NCBI RefSeq assembly: GCF_017744255.1
Contig: NZ_JAGHQP010000002.1
Location: 284,616 to 348,615, forward strand
Reading direction: 5' to 3'
Source of the DNA: Brevundimonas sp. A19_0
Lineage (GTDB): Bacteria; Pseudomonadota; Alphaproteobacteria; Caulobacterales; Caulobacteraceae
Length of the DNA stretch: 64,000 nt
Numbering within the stretch: position 1 is the stretch's first letter; every line of letters begins with the position of its first letter. This document shows, in pieces, positions 1-10,193 of this stretch. The position numbers and the translations under genes are program-made. The notes beneath the pieces were generated by a model. That model saw only the letters and a program-made list of their open reading frames with translations, ran no database searches and was not told the DNA's origin.

Positions 1-1111
1 TGTCCCGCCACCCGACAATGCGCAGGCCGTAGCCCTCCAGCGCGGTCGGATTGGGGCGGGTTGAGCTCATCACAATCATGTCGCGCACACCCAGGTCCTT
101 CAGGATCTGCGCGCCGACGCCATAGTTCCGGATCGACCGGTCGACGGCCTGCGGCCGCGGCGTCCCCATCAGCCGTTCGGCCAGGCCGTGCAGTTCGGGG
201 TCGCGCAGGAACACGATCACACCAGCCCCGCCGTGCTCGCTGATGGTCTTCAGCGATCTGGGCACATAGTCCTGACGCGACTCGACATGGCCCAGCAGAT
301 CGGCCGCGAAGTCCACCTGGTGCATGCGCACCAGCGTCGGCTTGGCCGGATCGACCTTGCCGCTGACCAGGGCGACATGCTCCACGCCCTCGATCGTGTT
401 GCGGTACAGGACCATGCGGAACGGGCCGCCATGCACACTGTCGAACTCCGTATCCAGCACCCGCTCGACAAAGGTCTCGGTGCGGCGGCGATAGGCGATC
501 AGGTCAGCGATGGTGCCGATCTTCAGGCCGTGCAGCTGGGAAAAGGCCACCAGGTCCGGCATGCGGGCCATGGTGCCGTCGTCGTTCATGATCTCGCAGA
601 TCACCCCTGCGGGCGTCAGGCCGGCCATGCGGCTGATGTCCACGGCCGCCTCGGTATGGCCGGTACGGACCAGCACCCCGCCGTCGCGCGCCACCAGCGG
701 AAACACATGCCCGGGCGAGACCAGATCGTCCGGTCCCCGGTTCGGGTCCACCGCAATCTGCACCGTCCGGGCGCGGTCGGCGGCCGAGATGCCGGTCGTC
801 ACGCCTTCCTTCGCCTCGATCGAGACGGTGAAGGCGGTACCCATGCTTTCGCGGTTCTCGGCGGCCATGGGGGGCAGGCGCAGCTGGCGCGACCGTTCGG
901 CCGTGATGGCCAGACAGATCAGGCCACGCGCGTGCTTGGCCATGAAGTTGATCTGGTCGGGCGTGGCGAACTGGGCCGGGATGATGACATCGCCCTCGTT
1001 CTCGCGATCCTCGGCGTCCACGAGGATATAGGGCCGCCCGTTCCGGGCATCCTCGATGATGTCCTCAATGGGGCTGATGGGGGTGTCGGTTTGCCGGGCG
1101 GTTTGCATCAT
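1..1111 (-). CDS. ribB: RibB-type 3,4-dihydroxy-2-butanone-4-phosphate synthase with degenerate GTP cyclohydrolase II-like domain (RibBX type), 3' end cut by window
   Basis: The gene starts at an ATG (complement of 1109-1111) behind an AGGAGA ribosome site and runs off the left edge after 370 codons. The N-terminal half is the DHBP synthase domain, with DAEDRENEGD near residues 30-39 and the SPGHVFPL and RTGHTEAAVD segments; it converts ribulose-5-phosphate to the four-carbon riboflavin precursor. The C-terminal half has the GTP cyclohydrolase II fold (GVGAQILKDLGV near its end). However, the stretch that should hold the three zinc cysteines (HSEC...RCDCG in RibA) reads MHQVDFAADLLGHVESR and has none. 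This matches the published RibBX hybrids of proteobacteria, so the second domain is probably not a GTP cyclohydrolase. The start overlaps the ribE stop by ATGA, so the genes are translationally coupled. Confidence 0.9.
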   Translation of the reverse strand, partial: MMQTARQTDTPISPIEDIIEDARNGRPYILVDAEDRENEGDVIIPAQFATPDQINFMAKHARGLICLAITAERSRQLRLPPMAAENRESMGTAFTVSIEAKEGVTTGISAADRARTVQIAVDPNRGPDDLVSPGHVFPLVARDGGVLVRTGHTEAAVDISRMAGLTPAGVICEIMNDDGTMARMPDLVAFSQLHGLKIGTIADLIAYRRRTETFVERVLDTEFDSVHGGPFRMVLYRNTIEGVEHVALVSGKVDPAKPTLVRMHQVDFAADLLGHVESRQDYVPRSLKTISEHGGAGVIVFLRDPELHGLAERLMGTPRPQAVDRSIRNYGVGAQILKDLGVRDMIVMSSTRPNPTALEGYGLRIVGWRD

Positions 1112-1698
1112 TGCGTCTCCTGCCATCTGGCAAGGTAACGCGCCAGCATGTCGATCTCCAGATTCACGGAATTTCCGACCTTGAGACCGCCCAGCGTCGT
1201 GTGCTCCCAGGTGTGGGGGATGATGTTCAGGCCAAAGGTCCGGCCTTCGACTTCATTGACCGTCAGCGACACCCCGTCGACCGTGATCGACCCCTTGGCC
1301 GCGATATAGCGATGCAGGGGCGCGGGCGCCTCGATCTCTATCCGGTGCGATCCGCCTTCGGGCGTGATCGACACGACCGTGCCCAGACCATCGACATGGC
1401 CCGAAACGATGTGGCCGCCCAGTTCGTCGCCCAGCCTGGCGGCCCGCTCCAGATTGACGCGGGTGCCTTCGCCCCAGTCGCCCAGGGTGGTCTTCGACAG
1501 GGTCTCGCCCGACACCTCGACCGCGAACCAGCCCGGGCCCTTCTCGGTCACCGTCAGGCAGCAGCCCGCATGGCTGATCGAGGCGCCCAGGTCGATCGTC
1601 GCCGTGTCGAACGCCGTTTCGATCTCATAGCGATGATCGCGCGCGGTCGGCGTGATGCGCCGCACCCGCCCCACGTCCGTGACGATGCCGGTGAACAT
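1108..1698 (-). CDS. ribE: riboflavin synthase, alpha chain
   Basis: This 196-residue protein makes riboflavin by dismutation of two 6,7-dimethyl-8-ribityllumazine molecules. It begins with the family signature MFTGIVTDVGRV and contains two lumazine-binding repeats (about residues 1-95 and 96-190), with the second-repeat segments GHVDGLGTV and SLTVNEVEG. The length is normal. It follows the ribD-like gene directly (TGA then ATG) and overlaps the next gene by ATGA, so it sits inside a coupled operon. Confidence 0.95.
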   Translation of the reverse strand: MFTGIVTDVGRVRRITPTARDHRYEIETAFDTATIDLGASISHAGCCLTVTEKGPGWFAVEVSGETLSKTTLGDWGEGTRVNLERAARLGDELGGHIVSGHVDGLGTVVSITPEGGSHRIEIEAPAPLHRYIAAKGSITVDGVSLTVNEVEGRTFGLNIIPHTWEHTTLGGLKVGNSVNLEIDMLARYLARWQETQ

Positions 1699-2331
1699 TC
1701 AGATCCTTTCGAGCCGCTCCCACAGATCGTCACCGACGATCTCAGCGGATATGCGCCGAAACTTGGGGGCATCCGCCAGCTTTGCAAGCGACAGGGCCGC
1801 GACGCAGGGCCGCCCCTCGCTGCCCAGCAGGATCGGTGCCCGGAACCACTCCAGCCGGTCGATGAGGTTTTCGCGCAGGAATCCGGCCGCGACCTCGCCT
1901 CCGCCCTCGATCAGGACCGAGCGGATGCCGCGCGCGTGCAGGGTGTCGAGCACGGCGTGCAGGTTGGGGCGGCCCTCCACATCGACAACCTCTACGATTT
2001 CGGCGGTCCCGATTGGGCGCGCCGAAGCCGTCGTAAAGATCAGGCTGTTGCCCGTGGCGATCTGCGCCGTCCCGGGCGTCCGAAGCCGGCTGTCCAGCAC
2101 CACACGCAGCGGCTGGGGCCCGGTATGATCCGGCAGACGGACGGTCAGGGCGGGATCGTCGGCCAGCACCGTGCCGATCCCCACCAGAATGGCGTCATGC
2201 CGGGCTCTCAGCCGGTGGCCCTGTACCCGCGCAGCCTCTCCCGTGATCCACTGCGACTCCCCCGAAGCCGTGGCAATACGGCCATCCAGCGAGGTGGCGA
2301 GCTTCAGCGTGACGGTGGGGCGCCCGGTCAT
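1699..2331 (-). CDS. RibD C-terminal (reductase) domain protein, no deaminase domain
   Basis: These 210 residues match only the reductase half of RibD (5-amino-6-(5-phosphoribosylamino)uracil reductase, dihydrofolate-reductase-like). Visible motifs are [10 protein letters not shown] near the start, [14 protein letters not shown], the DDPALTVR segment, and [13 protein letters not shown]. The zinc deaminase half with HAE and PCxxxGxxPPC is absent and is not found in the preceding 480 bases, which are nrdR. Overlaps by ATGA with nrdR and direct abutment with ribE place it in the riboflavin operon. It may work with a deaminase encoded elsewhere, or be a paralogue of a full RibD. Confidence 0.85.
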   Translation of the reverse strand: MTGRPTVTLKLATSLDGRIATASGESQWITGEAARVQGHRLRARHDAILVGIGTVLADDPALTVRLPDHTGPQPLRVVLDSRLRTPGTAQIATGNSLIFTTASARPIGTAEIVEVVDVEGRPNLHAVLDTLHARGIRSVLIEGGGEVAAGFLRENLIDRLEWFRAPILLGSEGRPCVAALSLAKLADAPKFRRISAEIVGDDLWERLERI

Positions 2332-2813
2332 TCCGGCTGGCCGTCGCCACCCGGCTTGTCGTCATTGTAGCCCTCGTCGCCGAGGAACCGGGCGAAGTCG
2401 CCCGTGTGCCGGAAGTCCTTGTAAACAGACGCATACCGGACATAGGCCACGTCATCGAGGCCCTTCAGCGCCTTCATGATGAAGTCGCCCACCACGCTGG
2501 ACGGGATCTCGGTCTCGCCCAGGCTCTCCAGCTGGCGCACGATGCGGCTGACCATCTGCTCGATCTGGTCGGGCTGCACCGGCCGTTTGCGCAGCGCAAT
2601 GCCCAGCGACCTCTCCAGCTTGTCGCGGTCGAAGGGCGTGCGCCGTCCGTTCCGCTTCAGGATCACCAGTTCCCGCAACTGCACCCGCTCGAAGGTGGTG
2701 AAGCGCCCCTCGCACGACGGGCACATCCGACGGCGCCGGATCGCCGCCCCGTCATCCGACGGACGACTGTCCTTCACCTGGGTGTCGGCATGGCCGCAGA
2801 ACGGGCATTTCAT
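2328..2813 (-). CDS. nrdR: transcriptional repressor NrdR
   Basis: NrdR represses ribonucleotide reductase genes when dATP is high. The 161-residue protein has the zinc ribbon Cys3-x2-Cys6 and Cys31-x2-Cys34, then the ATP-cone (about residues 46-136) beginning [19 protein letters not shown]. The tail after residue 145 is polar and not conserved. It lies between glyA (6-base gap) and the ribD-like gene (ATGA overlap), the usual alphaproteobacterial glyA-nrdR-rib order. Confidence 0.95.
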   Translation of the reverse strand: MKCPFCGHADTQVKDSRPSDDGAAIRRRRMCPSCEGRFTTFERVQLRELVILKRNGRRTPFDRDKLERSLGIALRKRPVQPDQIEQMVSRIVRQLESLGETEIPSSVVGDFIMKALKGLDDVAYVRYASVYKDFRHTGDFARFLGDEGYNDDKPGGDGQPE

Positions 2814-2819
2814 CGATGT

Positions 2820-4103
<1,284 letters not shown>

Positions 4104-4169
4104 GGCAATCCCCGAACTGAAAGGTCGCCCTATCTAGGCCCCACGACCCGAGACCACAACACCTTGTGG

Positions 4170-4358
4170 TCAGCGTGCCGCCAACGCCCGCTTCAGCTTG
4201 GCGAGGGCGATGCGTTCCAGCCCATTTCGCTCGGTCACGGGCCCGACCGCCGAGACCTCGGTCCCGCTGGCCACGTGCACCGCAGAGCATTTCAGGTACG
4301 CGCCATTCCGCACAAACTCGACGATCACCTCGCCGGGGGCGGACCGGTCGTCAGGCAA
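4170..4358 (-). CDS. small conserved hypothetical protein (DUF6898-like)
   Basis: A 62-residue protein with a short beta-rich core ([30 protein letters not shown]) and a basic helical tail ending LKRALAAR. It resembles small alphaproteobacterial proteins I recall as DUF6898, but the assignment is from memory. It overlaps the end of hemA by 8 bases on the same strand, so it is probably translated from the hemA transcript. Function is unknown. Confidence 0.65.
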   Translation of the reverse strand: MPDDRSAPGEVIVEFVRNGAYLKCSAVHVASGTEVSAVGPVTERNGLERIALAKLKRALAAR

Positions 4359-5577
4359 CGGCAGGGAGACGCGCCACGTTGCAGTGGGTCCAAAGCTTGT
4401 CCATGGCCGTCACCAGCGCGTCCATCATGCCGTCATCGTGGTTCGGAGACGGGGTGAAGCGCAGGCGTTCGGTGCCCTTGGGCACGGTCGGATAGTTGAT
4501 CGGCTGGACATAGATGCCGTGCTCTTCCAGCAGCATGTCCGAGATCATCTTGCAGTGCACCGGATTGCCGACGTGCACGGGCACGATATGGCTCTCCGAC
4601 GGCATGACCGGGATCCCGGCCGCCATGAAGCGTTCCTTCAGCGCCTGGGCCCGGGCCTGATGCGCCGCGCGCAGCTCGGGGTGGGCCTTGAGGTGACGGA
4701 CCGAGGCCAGGGCACCGGCGGTCAGGGCCGGCGGCAGGCTGGTGGTGAAGATGAACCCGGCGGCCCAGCTGCGGACAGCATCCACGATCACCGCGTCGGC
4801 GGCGATGTAGCCACCCATCACGCCGACGGCCTTGCCGAGGGTGCATTCGATGATGTCGATCTGGTCCAGAACACCGTCGCGCTCGGCGATGCCGGCGCCA
4901 GCCTCGCCGTACAGGCCGACGGCGTGAACCTCGTCCAGATAGGTCAGGGCCCCATATTTGTGCGCCAGGGCAATGGTGCCGGCCAGGTCGGCGATGTCGC
5001 CGTCCATGGAATAGACGCTCTCGAAGGCGATCAGCTTGGGCGCATCGGCCGGCGCTGCCGCCAGCAGCGCCTCGAGGTGAACCAGATCGTTGTGCTGATA
5101 GATATGCCGCTCACAGCCGCCGTTGCGGATGCCCGCGATCATCGAGGCGTGGTTCAGCGAGTCGGAGAAGATGATCAGCCCCGGCAGGATACGCTGCAGC
5201 GTCGTCAGCGTCGCCTCATTGGCCACATAGCCCGAGGTGAACAGCAGGGCGGCTTCCTTGTGGTGCCAGGCGGCCAGCTCGGCCTCGAGGTCCACAGCGG
5301 AACGGGTGGTGCCCGAGATGTTGCGCGTGCCTCCGGCGCCGGCGCCCGTGGCCTCGACCTCGGCCTGCATGGCCGTCAGGACCTCGGGGTGCTGACCCAT
5401 GCCGAGATAGTCATTGGAGCACCAGACGACGACGTCCTGTTCGGTGCCGTCATCCCGGCGCCAGACCGCGCGCGGAAACTCACCGCGAACACGCTTCAGA
5501 TCGGCGAAGACACGGTAACGCCCCTCGGCCCGGACCTGGTCCACGGCGTTTCCAAAGGCGGCCTTGTAGTCGAACAC
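4351..5577 (-). CDS. hemA: 5-aminolevulinate synthase
   Basis: It condenses glycine and succinyl-CoA to 5-aminolevulinate, the first haem precursor, by the C4 (Shemin) route of alphaproteobacteria. The 408 residues carry the PLP lysine Lys249 in [12 protein letters not shown], the glycine-rich [13 protein letters not shown] at 78-90, and [12 protein letters not shown] at 213-224. A Fur/Irr-like palindrome lies about 104-120 bases upstream, so iron-dependent control is likely. hemB, the next enzyme of the pathway, is 6 kb away on the other strand. Confidence 0.97.
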   Translation of the reverse strand: MFDYKAAFGNAVDQVRAEGRYRVFADLKRVRGEFPRAVWRRDDGTEQDVVVWCSNDYLGMGQHPEVLTAMQAEVEATGAGAGGTRNISGTTRSAVDLEAELAAWHHKEAALLFTSGYVANEATLTTLQRILPGLIIFSDSLNHASMIAGIRNGGCERHIYQHNDLVHLEALLAAAPADAPKLIAFESVYSMDGDIADLAGTIALAHKYGALTYLDEVHAVGLYGEAGAGIAERDGVLDQIDIIECTLGKAVGVMGGYIAADAVIVDAVRSWAAGFIFTTSLPPALTAGALASVRHLKAHPELRAAHQARAQALKERFMAAGIPVMPSESHIVPVHVGNPVHCKMISDMLLEEHGIYVQPINYPTVPKGTERLRFTPSPNHDDGMMDALVTAMDKLWTHCNVARLPAVA

Positions 5578-5680
5578 GGTTTGCGGTCTCTCGCCTGGGC
5601 GTTTCTGACGCGGCCCTTGTGCGCCTCACACGGTTAAAAGTCCATGTTCACGGTGCGGTGAAATGGTCGCAACCCCTTAA

Positions 5681-5697
5681 TTGATAACGGTTCTCAA
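5681..5697. promoter_or_regulatory. Fur/Irr-like inverted repeat upstream of hemA
   Basis: TTGATAACGGTTCTCAA is an inverted repeat of two 7-base arms (TTGATAA and TTCTCAA, one mismatch) around CGG. It matches about 13 of 16 fixed positions of the Irr iron-control element as I recall it (TTTAGAA-YNR-TTCTAAA) and 13 of 19 positions of the classical Fur box. It lies between the hemA start and the end of mmsB, where only hemA needs a promoter. Confidence 0.5.
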
Positions 5698-5706
5698 TAG
5701 CCGATA

Positions 5707-6612
5707 TCAGCCCTTGGGCAGCTCATCCAGCTTGCCGCGGAGCAGCTGCAGGATGGCCGAGAAGTCCCGCCCGCCGTAGCCCAGCCGGTCGAACATCTGG
5801 AACAGGGCTTCGGTCTGGGCACCCAGCGGGGTCGAGGCGCCCGCCTTGGCCGCCGCGTCCTGGGCCAGCTTGAGGTCCTTCAGCATCATGGCCGTGGCGA
5901 ACCCGCCGTCATAGTTGCGATTCGACGGCGCGGTCGGCACCGGGCCGGGCCAGGGGTAGTAGGTCGTCGTCGACCAGCTCTGTCCCGAGGACTTGGACAC
6001 GATGTCGAACATCCTGACCGGGTCCAGCCCCAGCTTCTCGGCCAGACCGATCGCCTCGCAGGTGCCCAGCATGGTGATGCCGAGGATCATGTTGTTGCAG
6101 ATCTTGGCCGCCTGCCCCGCCCCGTGGTCCCCGGCACGGAAGGTCGCCCGGCTCATCGGCTCCAGCGCCGGCTCGATCCGCGCAAAGTCGCCCTCGTCAC
6201 AGCCAACCATGAAGGCCAGCGTCCCGGCATCCGCCGCCATGGTCCCGCCCGAGACCGGCGCGTCGGCGAAGGCATAGCCCGCCTCCTTCGCCAGACCGGC
6301 GACCTTGCGCGCCGTGTCGACGTCGATGGTCGAGCAGTCCAGCAGCAGGGCGCTGGACGGCGCGGCGCCGATGATCTGCTCGGTATAGACCTTCAGCACA
6401 TGGGGGCCGGCCGGTAGCATGGTGATGACCACGTCCGCGTCCTTGACCGCCTCGACGACCGAGCCGGCCGCCTCGCAGCCTGCCTCCACCGCGCGCGCGA
6501 CAGCGGCCTCGGACAGATCGAACGCCTTGACCCGCCGCCCCGCCTTCGCCTGGTTTGCGGCCATGCCGCCGCCCATGTTTCCCAGTCCGATGAAGGCGAT
6601 GGTCATGGTCAT
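5707..6612 (-). CDS. mmsB: 3-hydroxyisobutyrate dehydrogenase
   Basis: This NAD-dependent enzyme of valine degradation oxidises 3-hydroxyisobutyrate to methylmalonate semialdehyde. The 301 residues begin with the Rossmann motif IAFIGLGNMGGGMA, contain the substrate segment DAPVSGGTMAADAGTLAFMVG, and carry the catalytic lysine in GAGQAAKICNNM. A second member of the superfamily lies at 13274-14140. The hydrolase at 8345 and the acyl-CoA dehydrogenase at 10194 on the same strand supply the preceding steps. Confidence 0.92.
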   Translation of the reverse strand: MTMTIAFIGLGNMGGGMAANQAKAGRRVKAFDLSEAAVARAVEAGCEAAGSVVEAVKDADVVITMLPAGPHVLKVYTEQIIGAAPSSALLLDCSTIDVDTARKVAGLAKEAGYAFADAPVSGGTMAADAGTLAFMVGCDEGDFARIEPALEPMSRATFRAGDHGAGQAAKICNNMILGITMLGTCEAIGLAEKLGLDPVRMFDIVSKSSGQSWSTTTYYPWPGPVPTAPSNRNYDGGFATAMMLKDLKLAQDAAAKAGASTPLGAQTEALFQMFDRLGYGGRDFSAILQLLRGKLDELPKG

Positions 6613-6684
6613 GTCGGCGTCTCCCTGTGCGCGATTTGTTGCGCGGAGGGTTAGCCGGTCGGGGCAGCCAAGACCAGCGTGACC

Positions 6685-7455
6685 TTAGCCGGGCTTGCGG
6701 AATCTCAGCATGAACTGGCTGGTGTTTCCGCGGATCGACGGGTCGAACACACTGGCGGTCATCGGGTCCGCCGGGCGGATCAACGCATCCGATTCCCCGT
6801 CCAGAACCAAGCCCGCGGCCGTGACCTCGCGCACCACCTGGTCGCGGTCGATCCGGTGCAGCGTATCGGCCACCGAGGCATCGGCCCCCGCCACGGCCGC
6901 ATGGTCGACGATCACATAATAGCCGCCGGGCTTCAGCGCCGCATAGGCCGCCGCATTGACCCGTGCCGCCGTGCCGTCGGGAAAGGCGTCGAGGTGCAGG
7001 TCGTGATAGTTCTGGGCGGTGAAGATCACATCCGCGCCGCCGGCCCAGTCCGGCGCATTGATCGCCGAGCCCGCCCCGGTCACGTTCGGCAGGGCATCAG
7101 CCGCAGCCAGCGCCGTACCATAGTCCGCGCTGAAGGCGACGAACTCGTCCGGCTGCCAGGCCGTGACGTGGCCTTCGGGGCCGACCGCAGCCGCAAACGC
7201 CCGGGTGAAGAAGCCGCCGCCGATCATCAGGTCGATGACCCGGTCACCCGGTTCGACCCGGGCAAAGGCCAGGGTTTCCGCGGTCATACGGCTGGCGTCG
7301 CGGGCACGGTCCTCATCGGTGCGCGGCGGGCCGACCAGCGCAGCCTCGATCACCGCGACACGCGCCGCGTCGGAAGGTCCGAACATGTCCATCGAGCCAC
7401 AGGCCGACAGGGCCAGAGCCGCACAGGCCGCCAGCAGGGTAATTTTCCGCATCAT
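6685..7455 (-). CDS. predicted lipoprotein, class I methyltransferase-like
   Basis: The 256-residue protein starts with a lipoprotein signal peptide ending in the lipobox LSAC (Cys19; next residue Gly, so not an Asp inner-membrane retention signal). The rest resembles a Rossmann methyltransferase: RVIDLMIGGGFFTRAFA, VTAWQPDEFV, DVIFTAQNYHDLH and ALKPGGYYVIVDHA. Export by Sec would separate it from cytoplasmic SAM, so methyltransferase activity is doubtful. The neighbour at 7514 is a clear paralogue (same ENYHDLH/EYHDFH and KPGG-YVIDH blocks and the same FRKPG end), so the pair arose by tandem duplication. The substrate is unknown. Confidence 0.85.
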   Translation of the reverse strand: MMRKITLLAACAALALSACGSMDMFGPSDAARVAVIEAALVGPPRTDEDRARDASRMTAETLAFARVEPGDRVIDLMIGGGFFTRAFAAAVGPEGHVTAWQPDEFVAFSADYGTALAAADALPNVTGAGSAINAPDWAGGADVIFTAQNYHDLHLDAFPDGTAARVNAAAYAALKPGGYYVIVDHAAVAGADASVADTLHRIDRDQVVREVTAAGLVLDGESDALIRPADPMTASVFDPSIRGNTSQFMLRFRKPG

Positions 7456-7513
7456 CGCTCCTCCCGCGCTCCGGATGGCGCGGGGTCAAGCTTAACCGCT
7501 TATCGAACGGCGG

Positions 7514-8314
7514 TCAGCCCGGCTTGCGAAACCGGTAGATGAACTGGTCGGTCTCGCCGCGGATCGACTCGTCGAACACGCTGACGGTGCGGTCATCGTC
7601 GGGGTTGGCCAGCGCCTGGCTGGAGTCCTCGAAAACAAAGCCCGCCGCCTCGACCTCGGCCTTGAGGAAGTCGCCCTCGATCCGGTGAAGGGTCTGCACC
7701 TCGCTGTTGCCCGTGCCGGCCCGGCCCGAATGATCGATCACCACATACAGGCCACCGGGCTTCAGCGCGTCATAGACGGCGCGGTTCATCCGGGCCACGT
7801 CCACGCCGAAGGCCGGGATGTGGAAGTCGTGATATTCCTGGCTCATGAACACCACGTCGAGCGGGGTGTCGAAGCGCATCTCGTCCAGCAGGCCGACGAC
7901 CGGCACCACATTGCCATAGGTCGCCGCCAGCGCGTCGGCATAGGGCTTTTCGCGCTCGGCCGTCCGGGTCGGCACAAAGGCATAGACCCGGCCTTCATCG
8001 CCCACGGCGGGGGCGAACAACCGGGTGAAATAGCCTTCCTCAGGGCGGATGTCGGCTACGTGGTCGCCGGGGCTGATCCCCGCGAAGGTCAGCACCTGCA
8101 GGGGCATGCGCAGGGCATCCCGGGCGCGATCCTCTTCCGGACGCCGCGGATCCGACAGGGCGATGGCGACGCGGGTATCGGCCCGCGCTGTGGCCGGCGA
8201 GGTCGGGGTGATGACCGTCTGCCCGCCCCCGTCATTGGCGATGATGATGCAGCCCGAGGCCACCAGACCAGCGCTCATGGCAGCAAGCAGTGTCAGTTGA
8301 CGGCGCATGACCAT
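7514..8314 (-). CDS. predicted lipoprotein, class I methyltransferase-like (paralogue of 6685-7455)
   Basis: A 266-residue paralogue of the previous gene with lipobox ASGC (Cys22). It shares RARDALRMPLQVLTFAGISPGD, FMSQEYHDFHIPAFG, ALKPGGLYVVIDHSG, ESIRGETDQF and the C-terminal FRKPG. The SAM-binding glycine loop is more degraded here (VADIRPEEGYFTR instead of a GxGxG loop), which argues against ordinary SAM use. It sits between the valine-pathway hydrolase (8345) and its paralogue, all on the minus strand with short gaps, so co-transcription is possible. Confidence 0.85.
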   Translation of the reverse strand: MVMRRQLTLLAAMSAGLVASGCIIIANDGGGQTVITPTSPATARADTRVAIALSDPRRPEEDRARDALRMPLQVLTFAGISPGDHVADIRPEEGYFTRLFAPAVGDEGRVYAFVPTRTAEREKPYADALAATYGNVVPVVGLLDEMRFDTPLDVVFMSQEYHDFHIPAFGVDVARMNRAVYDALKPGGLYVVIDHSGRAGTGNSEVQTLHRIEGDFLKAEVEAAGFVFEDSSQALANPDDDRTVSVFDESIRGETDQFIYRFRKPG

Positions 8315-8344
8315 CCTCCCGCAGTGTGTATCCCGGTCGCAGGC

Positions 8345-9406
8345 TTACGCCAGTTGCGGCAGGGGCGTCCATTCTTCATCGGCGGGTAGCGGCGCAAACA
8401 GGGCGTCCAGCGTCTGCTCGGTCACGCCCTCGATGTCGGCCGGCGACCATTTCGGGGCGTTGTCCTTGTCGACGATCACGGCCCGCACACCTTCCTGGAA
8501 ATCGTGAGTGCGCACCACGCGGCCGCCCAACCGGTACTCCATCGCCATATTGTCGGCGAAGCTGTCGAGTTTGACGCCCGTGCGCAGCTGGCGCAGCGAG
8601 ACCTTCATCGACTGGGGCGACTTGGTCTTCAGGGTCGCCAGCTGGGCGTTGGCCCAATCCGAGCCGTCGGCTTCCAGCGCCGCGAAAATCTCTTCCAGGG
8701 TGTCATGGCCGAACAGCCGGTCGATGGCCGGGAGGTGCGCTTCGATCGGCGGCTCCCCGGCGTCGCCCTCCAGACCGTCGGCGACATCCGCCGGGTGGGC
8801 CGGATCGGCCGCCAGAATGGCACCGAAGGCCTCCAGCGCGTCGGTGGGCAGATAGTGGGTGTGGATGCCCAGGAACACCGTGTCCGCCGCCTTCAGCCGC
8901 GCCCCGGTCAGCGCCAGCCACGTCCCGACAAATCCCGGCAGCCGCGGCAGGAACCAGCCCCCGCCCACGTCGGGGAACAGGCCAATGCCCGTCTCCGGCA
9001 TGGCATAGGTCGTCCGCTCGGTCGCGATCCGCACCTCGGCCGGCTCGGAAATGCCCACGCCGCCGCCCATGACGATGCCGTCGACCAGCGCCGTCACCGG
9101 CTTGGGATACTCGAACAGCAGATGGTTCAGCCGGTATTCGGCGTGGAAGAAGGCCTTCGCCTCCGACGCATCCCCTGCCCCGCTTTCGGCGATCATGCGG
9201 ATGTCGCCCCCGGCACAGAATCCGCGCTCGCCCGCGTGGTCGATCAGCACGGACTTGACCGCCGGATCGTCCTTCCACGCCAGCAGCGCCGCGATCATGG
9301 CGTCGCACATGCCCTTGTTCAGCGCATGGATGGGCTTGGGCCGGTTCAGCGTGATCCGGCCCAGACCGGACTGGATGCGTGCGAGGATTTCAGGTTCGGT
9401 GATCAT
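8345..9406 (-). CDS. 3-hydroxyisobutyryl-CoA hydrolase (enoyl-CoA hydratase/isomerase family)
   Basis: It cleaves 3-hydroxyisobutyryl-CoA in valine degradation. The 353-residue length and the C-terminal ECH_2 extension fit the hydrolase rather than a 260-residue hydratase. Visible motifs are GFCAGGDIRM (CoA and oxyanion region), GIVMGGGVGIS, and the catalytic MPETGIGLFPDVGGG. Position between mmsB and an acyl-CoA dehydrogenase supports the valine pathway. A general enoyl-CoA hydratase is less likely. Confidence 0.88.
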   Translation of the reverse strand: MITEPEILARIQSGLGRITLNRPKPIHALNKGMCDAMIAALLAWKDDPAVKSVLIDHAGERGFCAGGDIRMIAESGAGDASEAKAFFHAEYRLNHLLFEYPKPVTALVDGIVMGGGVGISEPAEVRIATERTTYAMPETGIGLFPDVGGGWFLPRLPGFVGTWLALTGARLKAADTVFLGIHTHYLPTDALEAFGAILAADPAHPADVADGLEGDAGEPPIEAHLPAIDRLFGHDTLEEIFAALEADGSDWANAQLATLKTKSPQSMKVSLRQLRTGVKLDSFADNMAMEYRLGGRVVRTHDFQEGVRAVIVDKDNAPKWSPADIEGVTEQTLDALFAPLPADEEWTPLPQLA

Positions 9407-9542
9407 CCGCCCGACTTAGCCGCGAAGACCGATGACGGAAAGGGCGGTGAGCCTGAAGGCCACCGGGCTGCCCCGCGACGGGCCGTTGACGGTGGCCAGC
9501 GGGATCGGCGTTAATGCGCGGGTTCGAGGGGGCATTTCCGCC

Positions 9543-10178
9543 ATGCAGACCGGTCCGATCAGCGGACGAACAGTGGGTGTCGCCTCGACGCTTGCGGTCG
9601 GCGGCGCAAGCCTCGTCTATGGAGCGGTGCTCCTGATCGGCCTGGCGGCGAGATCTTCCGCGAGCGATCCGATTGCGGATCCGTGGCTCGTCGCCATGGA
9701 AATGCTGATCCTGTTCATCGCACCCTGTATGACGCTCGTCATCTGGAGCATTGACGCCCGGGCACGCTCTGTTCCGCGCGGACGGGGGCGCCTCTCCGTG
9801 GTCTTCATGGCGGCCTGCGCGACGATCACCTTCGGGGTGCATCTGGTGCTGCTCAGCGGGCCCCGAGCCGCCGCTGAGGCCGCCTTCCGTTGGCCCTCGC
9901 CGTTCTACCTGCTCGACATCCTGGCCTGGGATGTCTTCTTTGCCCTTGCCGTGCTGCTGGCGGCGCCTCTGGTGCGCGGCGGCGGGCTTGCGCGCCTGAC
10001 CCGATGGCTGCTGGTGCTCAGCGGGCTGCTGGCTCTGGCGGGGCTGATCGGTGTCCCGACCGGCGACATGAATCTGCGCAATATCGGCATTCTGGGTTAC
10101 GCCGTCGTCTTCCCGGCAGCAGCCCTCGTACTGGGCCTGATTTTCTGGAGGGCCGGAGAATCGCCGCACCTGCGGTGA
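9543..10178 (+). CDS. hypothetical integral membrane protein, about six membrane segments
   Basis: I chose the ATG at 9543, preceded by a GAGGGGG run 10 bases upstream; the frame stays open back to 9432. The 211 residues form roughly six hydrophobic segments with few charges (for example VGGASLVYGAVLLIGLA, WLVAMEMLILFIAP, LLVLSGLLALAGLIGV). No family was recognised. It stands alone on the plus strand between two minus-strand valine degradation genes and may be an insertion into that cluster. Confidence 0.65.
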   Translation: MQTGPISGRTVGVASTLAVGGASLVYGAVLLIGLAARSSASDPIADPWLVAMEMLILFIAPCMTLVIWSIDARARSVPRGRGRLSVVFMAACATITFGVHLVLLSGPRAAAEAAFRWPSPFYLLDILAWDVFFALAVLLAAPLVRGGGLARLTRWLLVLSGLLALAGLIGVPTGDMNLRNIGILGYAVVFPAAALVLGLIFWRAGESPHLR

Positions 10179-10193
10179 GTCCGGGTGCGCCCC

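Noticed and set aside
188..2370. Long plus-strand open frames over the riboflavin cluster
   Set aside because: They are antisense to clear rib and nrdR genes, show no domain, and are expected in very GC-rich DNA. The same applies to similar frames over glyA, parC, clpA and pckG.
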